Of a stretch of DNA of 64,000 nucleotides, positions 34,790 to 44,403 are shown piece after piece. Within the stretch, counting starts at the first letter, position 1. Every line of letters starts with the position of its first letter. The stretch comes from Viridothelium virens. Lineage: Eukaryota > Ascomycota > Dothideomycetes > Trypetheliales > Trypetheliaceae. The stretch is from positions 186,001-250,000 of the forward strand of contig ML991784.1 of NCBI GenBank assembly GCA_010094025.1, read 5' to 3'. The position numbers and the translations under genes were made by a program. Under the pieces are notes generated by a model. It saw only the letters and a list, made by a program, of their open reading frames with translations. It was not told the origin of the DNA and did not search any database.

Positions 34790-36073
34790 ATGGCAATTCC
34801 TATCTCCAACGACATAGTCATCATCGGCGCCGGCCTCGCAGGCCTCACTCTCGCACTCTCCCTCCATGCGGAAGGCATCCCCTGCACCATCTACGACCTG
34901 CGTGTGCCCAACCGCACAATCGGCGGCGCGCTGATGCTCGCGCCGAACGCGCTGCGCGTCCTGGACTCGCTCTCGCTGTACTCGCGCCTCCAACCCCTCG
35001 GCTGGTCCTTCTCTACGCTAACTTACCAGAACGAAGCGCACGAGACCACGGGCTCCTACGATTTCGGCGTTCCCGCCAAACACGGCTACGCTGCGCTGCG
35101 CATCTATCGCGATGCTCTCCTCACCGAGGTCCGCGCGGCTGCTGAGGAGCGCGGCATCCCCATCCACCATGGTCACCGCTTTTCGCACGTCGTGTCGGAG
35201 TCGGCGGATGAGGGCGTGGTGTTTGCTTTTGAGGATGGGACGACACGCCATGCGAGTCTCCTTGTGGGCGCCGACGGCATCCATAGTACGGTTCGTGGCT
35301 ACGTTTGTCCCGATCTTGCGTCTGGACCGCAGTACTCCGGACTCGTGGCGGCAGTCGGGGCTGTTGATCGCGTGAAAATCAAGTTCCCTGAGGGCGGGGA
35401 GAAGGCATTCCAGCAGCCGGTGACGCTGCAGGGAGAGCATGGAGCGATGGTGTTCGCGCCGCAAACGGCGGAGGGGTCGGAGCTGTTGATTGGAAGGCAA
35501 TTTCCGTACCCAGAACAGGATCATGCAGGCTGGAAGGCGTTGATTGCGCGGAAGGATGAGGTCGAGGGTTTGCTGAGGAGGGATGAGAAGGCCTGGCCGG
35601 AGATGGTGCAGTCGGCGCTAAGAAATCTCAAGAAGGAGAAGCTGAATGTGTGGGCGTACTATGTCATCCCGAAACTGGCGCGATGGACGAGTGAGATGGG
35701 AAGGGTGGTAATTGTGGGGGATTCGTCCCATGCCATCCCACCGACGGCGGGACAGGGAGCGACCCAGGCTTTCGAGGATGGGGCGAGTTTGGCGACATTG
35801 GTCGCGAAATTACCGGAAGAGGCGAACTGGTCCGAAGCGTTGCAGTGGTGGCAGGGAATGAGGCAGAAGAGGGTGGATCAGGTGTTGGATTTGACGAGCC
35901 GGCTAAATAATGCGAGAGCGCCAAAGGAGGAGAGGGATAAGTTGCCGATGGACAACTTGTGGCAGAGCGAAGGGCAGGAGGATCTCGGATGGTTGTATAA
36001 CTACCGGGTTAAAGAGACGGTTCAGGATTGGATTGAGAGGAAGACGAAGGGGAAGGAAACGCAGGAATTGTGA
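34790..36073 (+). CDS. FAD-dependent monooxygenase (salicylate hydroxylase-like)
   Basis: An intronless 427-aa group A flavoprotein hydroxylase. The N-terminal Rossmann fold has the GxGxxG motif (IVIIGAGLAGLTLAL, residues ~7-21) with an acidic residue (YD) about 20 residues later. The middle DG motif is LLVGADGIHSTVR. The second FAD motif is VVIVGDSSHAIPPTAGQGATQAFEDG near residue 310, in the form typical of salicylate hydroxylases and secondary-metabolite FMOs. Substrate cannot be deduced. I chose the ATG at 34790; the frame is open for a few codons upstream without another ATG. No polyketide synthase, NRPS or terpene gene is near, so it is probably a detoxification or catabolic enzyme. Coding sequence is C-rich at the start and G-rich toward the end. 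Confidence 0.9.
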   Translation: MAIPISNDIVIIGAGLAGLTLALSLHAEGIPCTIYDLRVPNRTIGGALMLAPNALRVLDSLSLYSRLQPLGWSFSTLTYQNEAHETTGSYDFGVPAKHGYAALRIYRDALLTEVRAAAEERGIPIHHGHRFSHVVSESADEGVVFAFEDGTTRHASLLVGADGIHSTVRGYVCPDLASGPQYSGLVAAVGAVDRVKIKFPEGGEKAFQQPVTLQGEHGAMVFAPQTAEGSELLIGRQFPYPEQDHAGWKALIARKDEVEGLLRRDEKAWPEMVQSALRNLKKEKLNVWAYYVIPKLARWTSEMGRVVIVGDSSHAIPPTAGQGATQAFEDGASLATLVAKLPEEANWSEALQWWQGMRQKRVDQVLDLTSRLNNARAPKEERDKLPMDNLWQSEGQEDLGWLYNYRVKETVQDWIERKTKGKETQEL

Positions 36074-36356
36074 TGGGGAGTATTCCAGCTATTCGTGTCT
36101 TGCAAAGCGCTGTTCAAAATTGAGCCGTCGGAGCTCTAGCCTGTCATTCACAATTAACAAGCTCTAGTCTGTCTTTAACGATTACAAGCTCCAGTCTATA
36201 CATTCCTTTCACAAAACAGAATGAGGTGAATGCTTGAGATGGAATGATAAGGGAACACGGTACACTAGTGACTTTACTCGGGGTGACAGCAATCCGCCCA
36301 CGATGCCCAATGACTCCCAGGTAAAAAATTTTGATTTTCTATGCAAGTCGTTCAGG

Positions 36357-38604
36357 TTAATCGGAACCATCAGCTTCTGCGTAGCTAACTCGTGTGGCTC
36401 TGGCGCTCTTCCTTGCTCCCCTCGACTTGGGCACAGGAGTCGTGGCTGGTTCCTCATCTGCATCTGTATCCAGAGTCGGTGCCTCACCATCTTCTTCATC
36501 AGATATAGATGGCGTCGGTACAGTAGCCTTGGTATTCTTGCCTTTGGTTGCAGCCCTGCCCTTGGGTTTAGGGGTAGCTTTGGATTTCTTCGGTGCTGGA
36601 GTCTCTGCATTTTCTTCTTGCCCTTCGCCGGATTCGGTTGCATTCTTCCGCTTCTTGGGCGTTTTCTTTCCGTTTGATGCTTTTTCAGGATCTTTCTTTT
36701 TGACGACTCTCTTTGGTGGTCGCAGCCAGTCTTCCATTCCTGGAGGCCAATAGACACGTCGATCAGGGCCTCCCATACCGACTTCAGCTTCTGGGATCAG
36801 CGTAGGACCTGCGTCCTCTGCTGTTTCAGCATCACCATCTCCTTCATCGTTTTTCTTCTTCGGCGTCTTCTTTTTGGCCGGGGTTTTGATTGGCTTGTTG
36901 TCATCTTTCCGAACATGGGGTATGATGTCATTGAAGAGATGGTAGCCGGGTAGTTTGAATGTTCGCATGAGTTCAAAGACGGCCTGCTCCTTATCTTTTG
37001 CTTCAATCATCAAATCCATCGTGTCGGGACACGGTGGCAGCGTTGCTACCCGAGGATTATGCTTCCGTCGTTGCCTTCCCGTAATGGCTGCAGGTGTCGG
37101 TTCCGAATAATGCATCTTTGGAGTGATCCCTTTCCTCTCCCATGTTTTCAGAATCCGGGGGTAGTAATCCATTACCTCTTTGGTGCCTTCCCGGATTTGT
37201 TCGGAATCAAAGATGATATTGTGATGATGAAAATCCAACACGAAAGGAATATTGAGTTCTTCACAAACCGGCAATAGATCATGCAAGCTCCAGCTCACAT
37301 CGTCGTTCTCCAAAACAAGTCTGTTCTTTATAGATTGTGATAGCTTCGCATAGTTCTCACGGAAGCGCGACAAGGTCTCCGTTTTGGAACCAAAGACACC
37401 GCCCATGTGCAGGATCATGACTGCATCGCGGTTCTCTTGGGGAGGCAGTTTCAAGAGACTTAGCATCTCATCGTGATACTCCAAATCACGCATGGCGTTG
37501 TCAATAACCTGCTTCCTTGGAGAACCGAGCTGGGTGAATTGACCCGGGTGCGTTGTGACACGATGACCAAGCTCGGCGATAACTTTGCCTGCTTCGGCAA
37601 GAGTGTCAGAAGCAAAGGGTGCCAATTTATAGCCATATTCTTCATGGCTCGCGAATGGAAACATCTCGCTACTCAGGCGCATAAACTTGATACCATATTT
37701 GTCGTTCCATCGCACCATTTTCGGTATGTCGCGGGCATTTGTCAGACATATATTCTCGACATATTGCATACCGCGAGTGATATCCGCTGGTTGTTCCCTG
37801 TCCGGACGATTTTTGGTCGCATGCTCCGGTTGAGATGGATCTCTCAAGGGATGTCTATGCTCAAGTATTGAAGCAATACGGCATGTACGGGAACTAAAAA
37901 CAGGAGGATTTGAGAAGCGAAGATACGTATTTAGGCAAGCCTTTGCTATGCGTTAGCATCTATGGAAGAAACCTCCAAAGGTCACATACATATCCTAACC
38001 GCCCCTTCCAGGGTAGTGGTAGATAGTCACTGTTGATCGGTGGAGGACGCGACAGTGCTTCTTTGATTTCTTCCTCGTCAGCCTCCTCCTCACCCTCCGC
38101 CTCCGGATCCACATTATCGCCTGATTCTTTTACATCACCCTTTTTGCTTGCGACAGACTTTGATGCCAAGCCACCCTCGGCCGGAACAGAATCTTCACTG
38201 ATGGCTTTGAAAGTTTTCGGATTTCGCTTAGATTTCGTTGATGCCACAGCGTCAGCTTTTGGTGCAAGTTCTCCATTGACGGGGCCCTTGGGCTTTCTGC
38301 CTCGTTGAGGCTTTTTCTCCAAGATATCTGGGACATCAGATAGAGGCGAGTCCGAATCATTGTCTTGCTTGATCGCATTCGGTGCAAGCTTCTCATCAAC
38401 TTCACCGTCTGGAGAGGCCCTTAACGCGTTAGGTGCGTCAAGAATATCTGCCCTTTCATTGGGATTTGCCGGACTTGGGGCGTGACGGTGTTCGACAGGT
38501 TTCGTCTGGACAGCTCCGGGTAATGGCACTTGCACCGTGGTCAATGGTGCACCATCTGCTTCAGCCACAGCTGTAGCAATCGAAGCTCGCTTCCTCTTTG
38601 CCAT
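36357..38604 (-). CDS. uve1: UV-damage endonuclease UVDE
   Basis: Exons 38604-37990 and 37940-36357 (minus strand) give 732 aa. UVDE nicks DNA 5' of UV photoproducts and other lesions, starting an alternative excision repair route (uve1 in S. pombe, mus-18 in Neurospora). The first ~190 residues are a Lys/Ser/Glu-rich disordered tail; the domain begins at DYLPLPWKGRLGY, exactly where the 49-bp intron falls, and continues ACLNTYLRF. The TIM barrel carries the metal-binding blocks: TTHPGQFTQLGSP, ILHMGGVFGSK, LVLENDD, FVLDFHHHN and HYSEPTP. A conserved VYWPPGMEDWLRPPKR follows, then a lysine-rich tail (KKTPKKRK) likely to act as nuclear localisation signal. An in-frame ATG 102 bp upstream (38706) could add a 34-residue extension. 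It is divergent from arg8. Confidence 0.95.
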
Positions 38605-39086
38605 AATGAAAGGTCGCGTGACACGGCTGATCTTGCAGGGAGTATTTCGAAATTTGGAGGATAAAAGAGCACACTTGAAAGCAACGGAATGACAGAAGAG
38701 CAACATGCAGGAAACAGGGGAAAACGAACGGGGAAGAACAGAAAATACCAGTTACGCGCCAAATTCCCATAGTCGAGTCCGCGCATTCAGACTACTGCAT
38801 CATTTCTCGATGGCGCAGGTTCAGGGGCGATCTGTTTCTCTGATCCACGCCAGCCACATCCGTCATTCCAGATCTGGCGGAGATCCGCCCCACCGCGCCC
38901 CATGCATCGCTCTCGCAGGCGGTCAATCTTATCTTAGCCGCATCATCTGGCAGAAAAAAGTCATAATTTAAACTCCGCTCAATTGACTCGTCTTTCCTTC
39001 AAGGATCCACTCCTTCACCACTCGTGGTCATGTTTCTTTAAGTCCAAGTTGTCATATTATCTACTCCTATCCTGTATACCGCCCTG
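38605..39086. promoter_or_regulatory. Shared divergent promoter of uve1 and arg8
   Basis: The two start codons are 482 bp apart in opposite directions, so regulatory sequences for both must lie here unless the longer uve1 start at 38706 is used. The region includes a TGACTC motif near arg8. Confidence 0.5.
38984..38989 (+). promoter_or_regulatory. Possible Gcn4/CpcA site (TGACTC)
   Basis: TGACTC is the core of the general amino-acid control element. It lies about 100 bp upstream of the arg8 start codon, a fitting place for an arginine biosynthesis gene. It matches six of the seven bases of the TGACTCA consensus. Short motif, so weak on its own. Confidence 0.4.
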
Positions 39087-40680
39087 ATGGCTCTGAGGCT
39101 GGCCTCAAGGCCATTAGCAACGACTTCGATATCAACCAGTCTCAAAGCGGTTCTGAAGCGAAATGCTTCTGTTGGTGCTGCTACGGCAGCAAGTACCCTG
39201 CCAGGAGACCTCAAGCGTGCAATTGAGGTACATACATGCCTGAATACTTACTCTTGCTCTTGCTCTGACCACTGCTTACCTGTAACAGAAGGAGGCCTCC
39301 CTAGCCACTCCTGACCCTCCATCCGATTCCCAAACAGCTCGATTGGTAGGAGACCAAAAGCCATACATGGTTCCAACTTACGTGCGGGCGCCACCAATGT
39401 TCCATAAAGGAGAGGGTTGCTACCTCTGGGACGTGGAGAATCGTCGGTATCTCGACTTGACTGCTGGAATTGCGGTCAATGCTCTCGGTCATTGCGACCC
39501 AGGCGTTGCGAATGCCATAGCGCAACAAGCCTCGACCCTCGTTCACACCTCCAACCTATATAATAACCCATGGATCGGGTCCCTCTCTAAACTCCTCATC
39601 GATCTTACTGTCTCCTCTGGTGCAATGCAAAATGCCTCTCGAGCGTTTGTCTGCAATTCTGGTTCCGAAGCCAACGAAGCTGCCATCAAGTTCGCCCGCA
39701 AAATCGGCTCCCAAATCTCGCCGCCGCCCTCTCTGTCCTCTTCTCCTACCTCACTCATAAGCTCCAGTTCCGACCCCATTCATTCTTCCAAACACAAAAT
39801 CGTCTCCTTCCAATCCTCCTTCCATGGCCGGACTATGGGCTCCCTTTCCGCCACCCCCAATCCCAAATATCAACGCCCGTTTGCGCCCATGCTTCCAGGC
39901 TTCAAATACGGCACCTTCAATGACACCTCATCGCTCAACACCCTCATCACCGAAAATACCTGCGGCGTCCTTGTCGAGCCCATTCAAGGTGAGGGCGGCA
40001 TCCAAGTCGCCACGCCCGCCTTCCTCACCGCGCTACGTCGCCGTTGCGACGAAGTTGGCGCCCTGCTCATCTACGACGAGATCCAGTGCGGGCTCTCCCG
40101 CACCGGCAGCTTCTGGGCACACGGCCCCGCGAACGGGATCCCTGTGGAGGCCCAACCGGATGTACTGACGACAGCGAAGGCACTAGGCAATGGGTACCCC
40201 GTTGGCGCGACTTTAGTGAGTGAGAGGGTGAGCAATGGGATGGTGACGGGGGATCATGGGACGACGTTTGGGGGTAATCCGTTGGCATGTCGTGTTGCGC
40301 ATTATATGCTGGGGCGGCTAGCAGATGAGGAGTTGCAGAAAGGGGTGTTAGAAAAGGAAAAGGTGTTTCGAAGGCATTTTGAAGGGCTGAAGAAGAGGTA
40401 TCCTGAGATTGTGCAGGAGGTCAGAGGCAAGGGATTAATGTTGGGGTTGCAGTTGAGTCAGGATCCGGCGCCCGTAGTAACGGCTTGCAGGGAAAGAGGA
40501 TTGCTGGTAATCACGGCAGGAACAAACACGTTGAGATTTGTGCCACCGCTGGTCGTCTCGAAAGAGCAGATCGAGGAAGGCATGAGTATATTGACTGAGG
40601 CAATAAAAGTAGTGTTTGAGAAAGAAGGTGTGGAGAATGTCCTCGGAACCGATGGACAGCAGGAGATGAGGGCTAGATAG
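39087..40680 (+). CDS. arg8: Acetylornithine aminotransferase, mitochondrial
   Basis: Exons 39087-39227 and 39289-40680 give 510 aa. A class III PLP aminotransferase converting N-acetylglutamate semialdehyde to N-acetylornithine in arginine synthesis. The first exon (47 residues, Arg/Ser/Ala-rich, no acidic residues until near its end) is a mitochondrial presequence. Family blocks follow: GCYLWDVENRRYLDL, NSGSEANEAAIKFAR, SFHGRTMGSLSATPNPKYQ, EPIQGEGGI, YDEIQCGLSRTG and the PLP lysine in TTAKALGNGYPVGA (Lys344). A Ser/Pro-rich insert of about 30 residues lies before SFHGRT, longer than I would expect. The 61-bp intron is GT-AG, in phase. A C-rich first half and G-rich second half are obvious in the coding strand. 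Confidence 0.94.
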
Positions 40681-40873
40681 GCAAAAAGAAAATTTCGACA
40701 AAGATGAAAAGATCGGTCTAGAATATCCTACAGCTTGGACGGTGCCTTTTGTCAATACAGGGCGATGTGTCCCCCAAAACCACTATACGGGATGGTCAAC
40801 CGTACTGCGTGTCTCCGTCCACTCGCTAAATGCCGTTCGAAGATACGAAGGAGATGTGCTTGCTTCTCTTTCC

Positions 40874-42088
40874 CTAAGCCTTCCTCTGATAACATCCCAG
40901 ATACTTCTTCAACCGCTCCAACGCAATCACGTCATTTTCCTTGCACGAAAAATCCCGGAAACCAAACAGCTTTGCATCTTTCCAGACAGAGCTCCCTGGG
41001 TACGCCCACTCGTACCTCCGGGTCCCCGGCAACGGTGTTCCCAGCCTCAAACACTCGCCGAAGTCTGTGATGATTGGTTCGCCCCCTTCGGTCAACATAA
41101 TCGAGTCCGGAGTCAGATTATTGATGCAGAACCCCATCTGCCAGATCCGTTGGATTGTGGACCAGACCTGCGTGAGCACCACCTTACGGTCCTCGAGGTC
41201 TTGTTGGTCCTTGATAGGGGCACCCGCCGTCCAGCGCTGCTTGAAGGAGACGGGATGGTGTGCGAGCACGAGCGAGCGGACGCGAAAGGGCGGGGCGTCG
41301 GCGCAACGACAGCGAAGGGCAGTGATGTAGTCGCGAGACCAGACGTGGCCTGGTTCCTCGCAGTCTCCAGGACGGTAGGTACAGTCAGGGCAGGTGATGG
41401 CGAGGGTCTGTTTGTCACGGATATGGTTGTCCTGGCCAGAGCAGAGGAAGCAGGGGAGTCTGGTGGAGACACAGCCGTAGTATCGAGCGACGTTGGGGTG
41501 AGGGTGTTTCCGGAAGAACTCAAACATGGTGATGTTATTGAGCATGGGCTGGACGTTTTCCACATGTATAGCCGGATCATAGGTCACTAAACTGGGGTAC
41601 TTCAAAAAGTATTCGGAAGGAAGACCGTCCATAGTGGCCTCCGTACAGTCTCTTGGAAGCACCGGATAAATATGTTCTGGAGGAATTGGATCCATGAAAT
41701 GGGCATCTTGAGAGGAGTACATCAGGTCTGTCTGTGGCTGCATCGCTGTCGGGTACGCGTTCAAAATATTGTTTTGATCAACGGCGGACCAAACTTGTGG
41801 AGTGACGTGATTCGGGAAACGTTTAAAGTAGCACTGATCTGCTACTTTCCGAGTGCAGACTACGTGCCACATATTGGTCGGATCATTGAAGGCGTACGCA
41901 TGGACACGTTGAAAGCTAACAGAGCTGGCATGTTCATTTGAGCGCTCTTCTGGTACCCATATAGTGACCTCAAGGTATGGATAGTCCTGTGTATAGACAG
42001 AAACCTTGGGGTTTGTGGGGATAGCATCGAGCCTTTTGGTTGTTTGCTGGTAATTAGATAGAGCTGCTGGTCGGGACTCTTCCATCAT
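40874..42088 (-). CDS. Degenerate protein kinase-like protein with Cys-rich insert
   Basis: An intronless 404-aa protein. The second half has the outline of a fungal kinase-like fold: KHPHPNVARYYGC (end of the N-lobe), a catalytic-loop equivalent (GFCINNLTPDSIML), the DFG-like TDFGEC and a C-lobe ending in a charged helix. The catalytic Asp of the usual HxDLxPxN loop is Asn here, the His is Ile and the metal-binding Asn is Ser, so phosphotransfer looks impossible by the normal mechanism. Between the N-lobe and the hinge there is an insert of about 55 residues holding at least eight cysteines, including CFLC, CPDC and CRC pairs, which could bind zinc. The N-terminal ~190 residues are not recognised. 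Best described as a pseudokinase; partner and role are unknown. Confidence 0.65.
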   Translation of the reverse strand: MMEESRPAALSNYQQTTKRLDAIPTNPKVSVYTQDYPYLEVTIWVPEERSNEHASSVSFQRVHAYAFNDPTNMWHVVCTRKVADQCYFKRFPNHVTPQVWSAVDQNNILNAYPTAMQPQTDLMYSSQDAHFMDPIPPEHIYPVLPRDCTEATMDGLPSEYFLKYPSLVTYDPAIHVENVQPMLNNITMFEFFRKHPHPNVARYYGCVSTRLPCFLCSGQDNHIRDKQTLAITCPDCTYRPGDCEEPGHVWSRDYITALRCRCADAPPFRVRSLVLAHHPVSFKQRWTAGAPIKDQQDLEDRKVVLTQVWSTIQRIWQMGFCINNLTPDSIMLTEGGEPIITDFGECLRLGTPLPGTRRYEWAYPGSSVWKDAKLFGFRDFSCKENDVIALERLKKYLGCYQRKA

Positions 42089-44403
42089 TCGAGGGGGAAG
42101 CGAGCTCGCGGGAAACGTGCGGTGACAAGGGAATCAAGAGGAAGAGCCCTCGAGAATGCCGTGTTCAATCAATGTAGTGATAAAGTAATGTATGATTTGT
42201 ACATGAATAGGAACTGTGGGATTTGTCTTGGCGAGATGTCGACTATTTTGGAGCAAGCGACACGCAATAAGGCAGGTTCTGCCAGCAACGTCCTCAATCA
42301 GAGAGAGGCTAGGCCAAAGTTTGTGATTCAGGAAGTAGCATTTGAGCGTTCGTTGGATGAGGCAAACCCAGAAATTGCTTAGGCCGTATCAACATGAAAT
42401 CCCACCAATGTCATTTTAGGGCCTGATTAAGTGTGTGATCTGTGAATCGTTCATGTCTCAACCAAGAATCACACCTGTCAAAAAGTCGGAATAATCATGC
42501 TGTTGCTGCAAACTTGGTTCGATCTTTCTCTATTAGGCTTTTTGGTATCCCGGATTGATAGATTTTCGGCTCGGCACTCCAGTGCGCACGGTGATCGAAA
42601 ATTGACTTGCCTCCAGTCAGTAGTGTACCTACTACGAGACCGAAGGTATGCTCAGTCGCCTACAACTCAGCGCCCGTAGGGCATACTCGCACTTGATCGT
42701 TGACACTGACCATCACATAATCAAGCGACCCTCACGGCTCAGCCCCAGTCCAGCAAGAGACCATGTCAGTCAGTCGTAGGACCATTCGGTTTAGAGGCCA
42801 ATTAGCTGAAGCTGTCATCAAAGGAAACCAGAGGAGCACTCTACGTCCGAGGACTGGTAAAATGTTAGGGCTCGAGGCAGCAGTATTGTAGGAAAAACTC
42901 AGCAGTTGAACACAAAGCATGGTTACTGTAGGCCACTTGCGTGCGGTCGACCTTTCTTGAAATACGGCCTGTCTACCACGGTATCATGATTCAGTTCATT
43001 CTCGGTGTCATAGTCGATGGCTTGTCTACGTGAGCAGATCTCCGGTAAGAGTGGTCAGACTGCCATCCTTGAAGTATTTTAAGACATCGTTCGACATATC
43101 TCTCGGCCTGGGAAGTCTCTTCCTGTGTGAGGTCGAAATGGTAACTGTTTTTCGGCTTCTAGGCAGTAGATTGCTCGCCAGAGGTCCCTCACCAGAGGTC
43201 TCCAGTAGCCTTAAGGCCTACACTTTCGCCAAGAGTCCAGTTACAGCATGTTGTCAGAACTGAGTGTCAAGACACTGGTTTTAACTTCTTCAGGTAAAAA
43301 AGGTGCAAGAGAGGGGGGGGGTTTCTCCTTAGACTCTACGTTTGAAGTTTGAAATGCGATGTTGGCCACATGGGACGTCATTCAGCTCAAACCTCAAAAA
43401 GGTCTCCATCGGATTGTGAAAGTGACAGACTGACTCAGTTCGTTCACAAAGCTTCCAAGAGAAAGATTAGTCCTGAAGAGAAGTTGGCCATAGAGCCAAT
43501 CGAAATTGAACTAGAATGTTGAAGGCTAAAGCTGGTGTGGTTGAGATGACAACAGCACTGTTGACGTCACAGAAGCTGTTGGCCTCATCGATTGTGCAGT
43601 CATCTGTCGCCTTTGGAAATAGAATCAATTCACGAGGGGGCTAATGATTGCCTGGCACAAGTGTAGCTGGCAGAGGCGTCCCCGAAAATGAGCAAGGTTG
43701 GAGTCCGTTTTTACCTCTGTTCCTATCGGTGACTACTAAGAAATAGGTTAGGTCGTAATGCTTCGGCGACGACAACAACCGAGCAGCCGTTGCAATTCCG
43801 CTTATCCCTGCTCCACGCAGCTTCAAGCATTTTTATTTTTACCTTACCAAGCTTCTTCGTTGCTATTTCGTCTACGGAGTACTCTCCGGTCTCCATCGAT
43901 GCCTGATGTGAGTGCTGAGACACATTTTCATGAGCGCAAATTCTGAAAAGTAAAAGAAAAGGAAGAAAGCCTATGAGGGCGTTTCCTTAGTACACTAGAC
44001 TAGTGGGGATCTGTGCCAATCATTGCAGTTTAAACTTCCCTATCCCTAACATATTCTGTTCATGTTGTATGAATAATTATTGGAAAAATTGGATTTATGG
44101 ATTTAAAGTCAGAAGCTCTTAGCAGAAAAAGGGTATATAGACTGTACGCCGTGGACATACTGTAGTAGCAAAAACTTGTATAGATGTATACAGACCTCGC
44201 GATTATCTTTTTTTACCAGAATTTGGTGTACTTTGGCGAGAGAAAATAGGACTTGGAATGATGAAACCCGTCTATTTTCTTCCTTGATTGACTTTCTCTT
44301 TAGTGTTCCGAAATTTGAAGGAACTCCCACAGTTACTTCTGATAGAGTAATCATTCTACAGCACTTCTTGTGTGCATTCCTTGATCTCAAAGTCTAAACT
44401 TTT
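42089..44403. other. 2.3-kb gene-poor stretch
   Basis: No ORF here has recognisable motifs. AT content rises toward the HET gene. Visible items are a G run at about 43311-43320 and TACGGAGTA at 43873-43881. Some minus-strand sequence around 43050-43250 looks weakly protein-like but is broken by stops; it could be a decayed gene. I could not identify a transposon. Confidence 0.4.

Noticed and set aside
19754-36073. Secondary-metabolite cluster containing the Old Yellow Enzyme and the FAD monooxygenase
   Set aside because: The two genes are about 14 kb apart with unrelated genes between, and no synthase or transporter is present.
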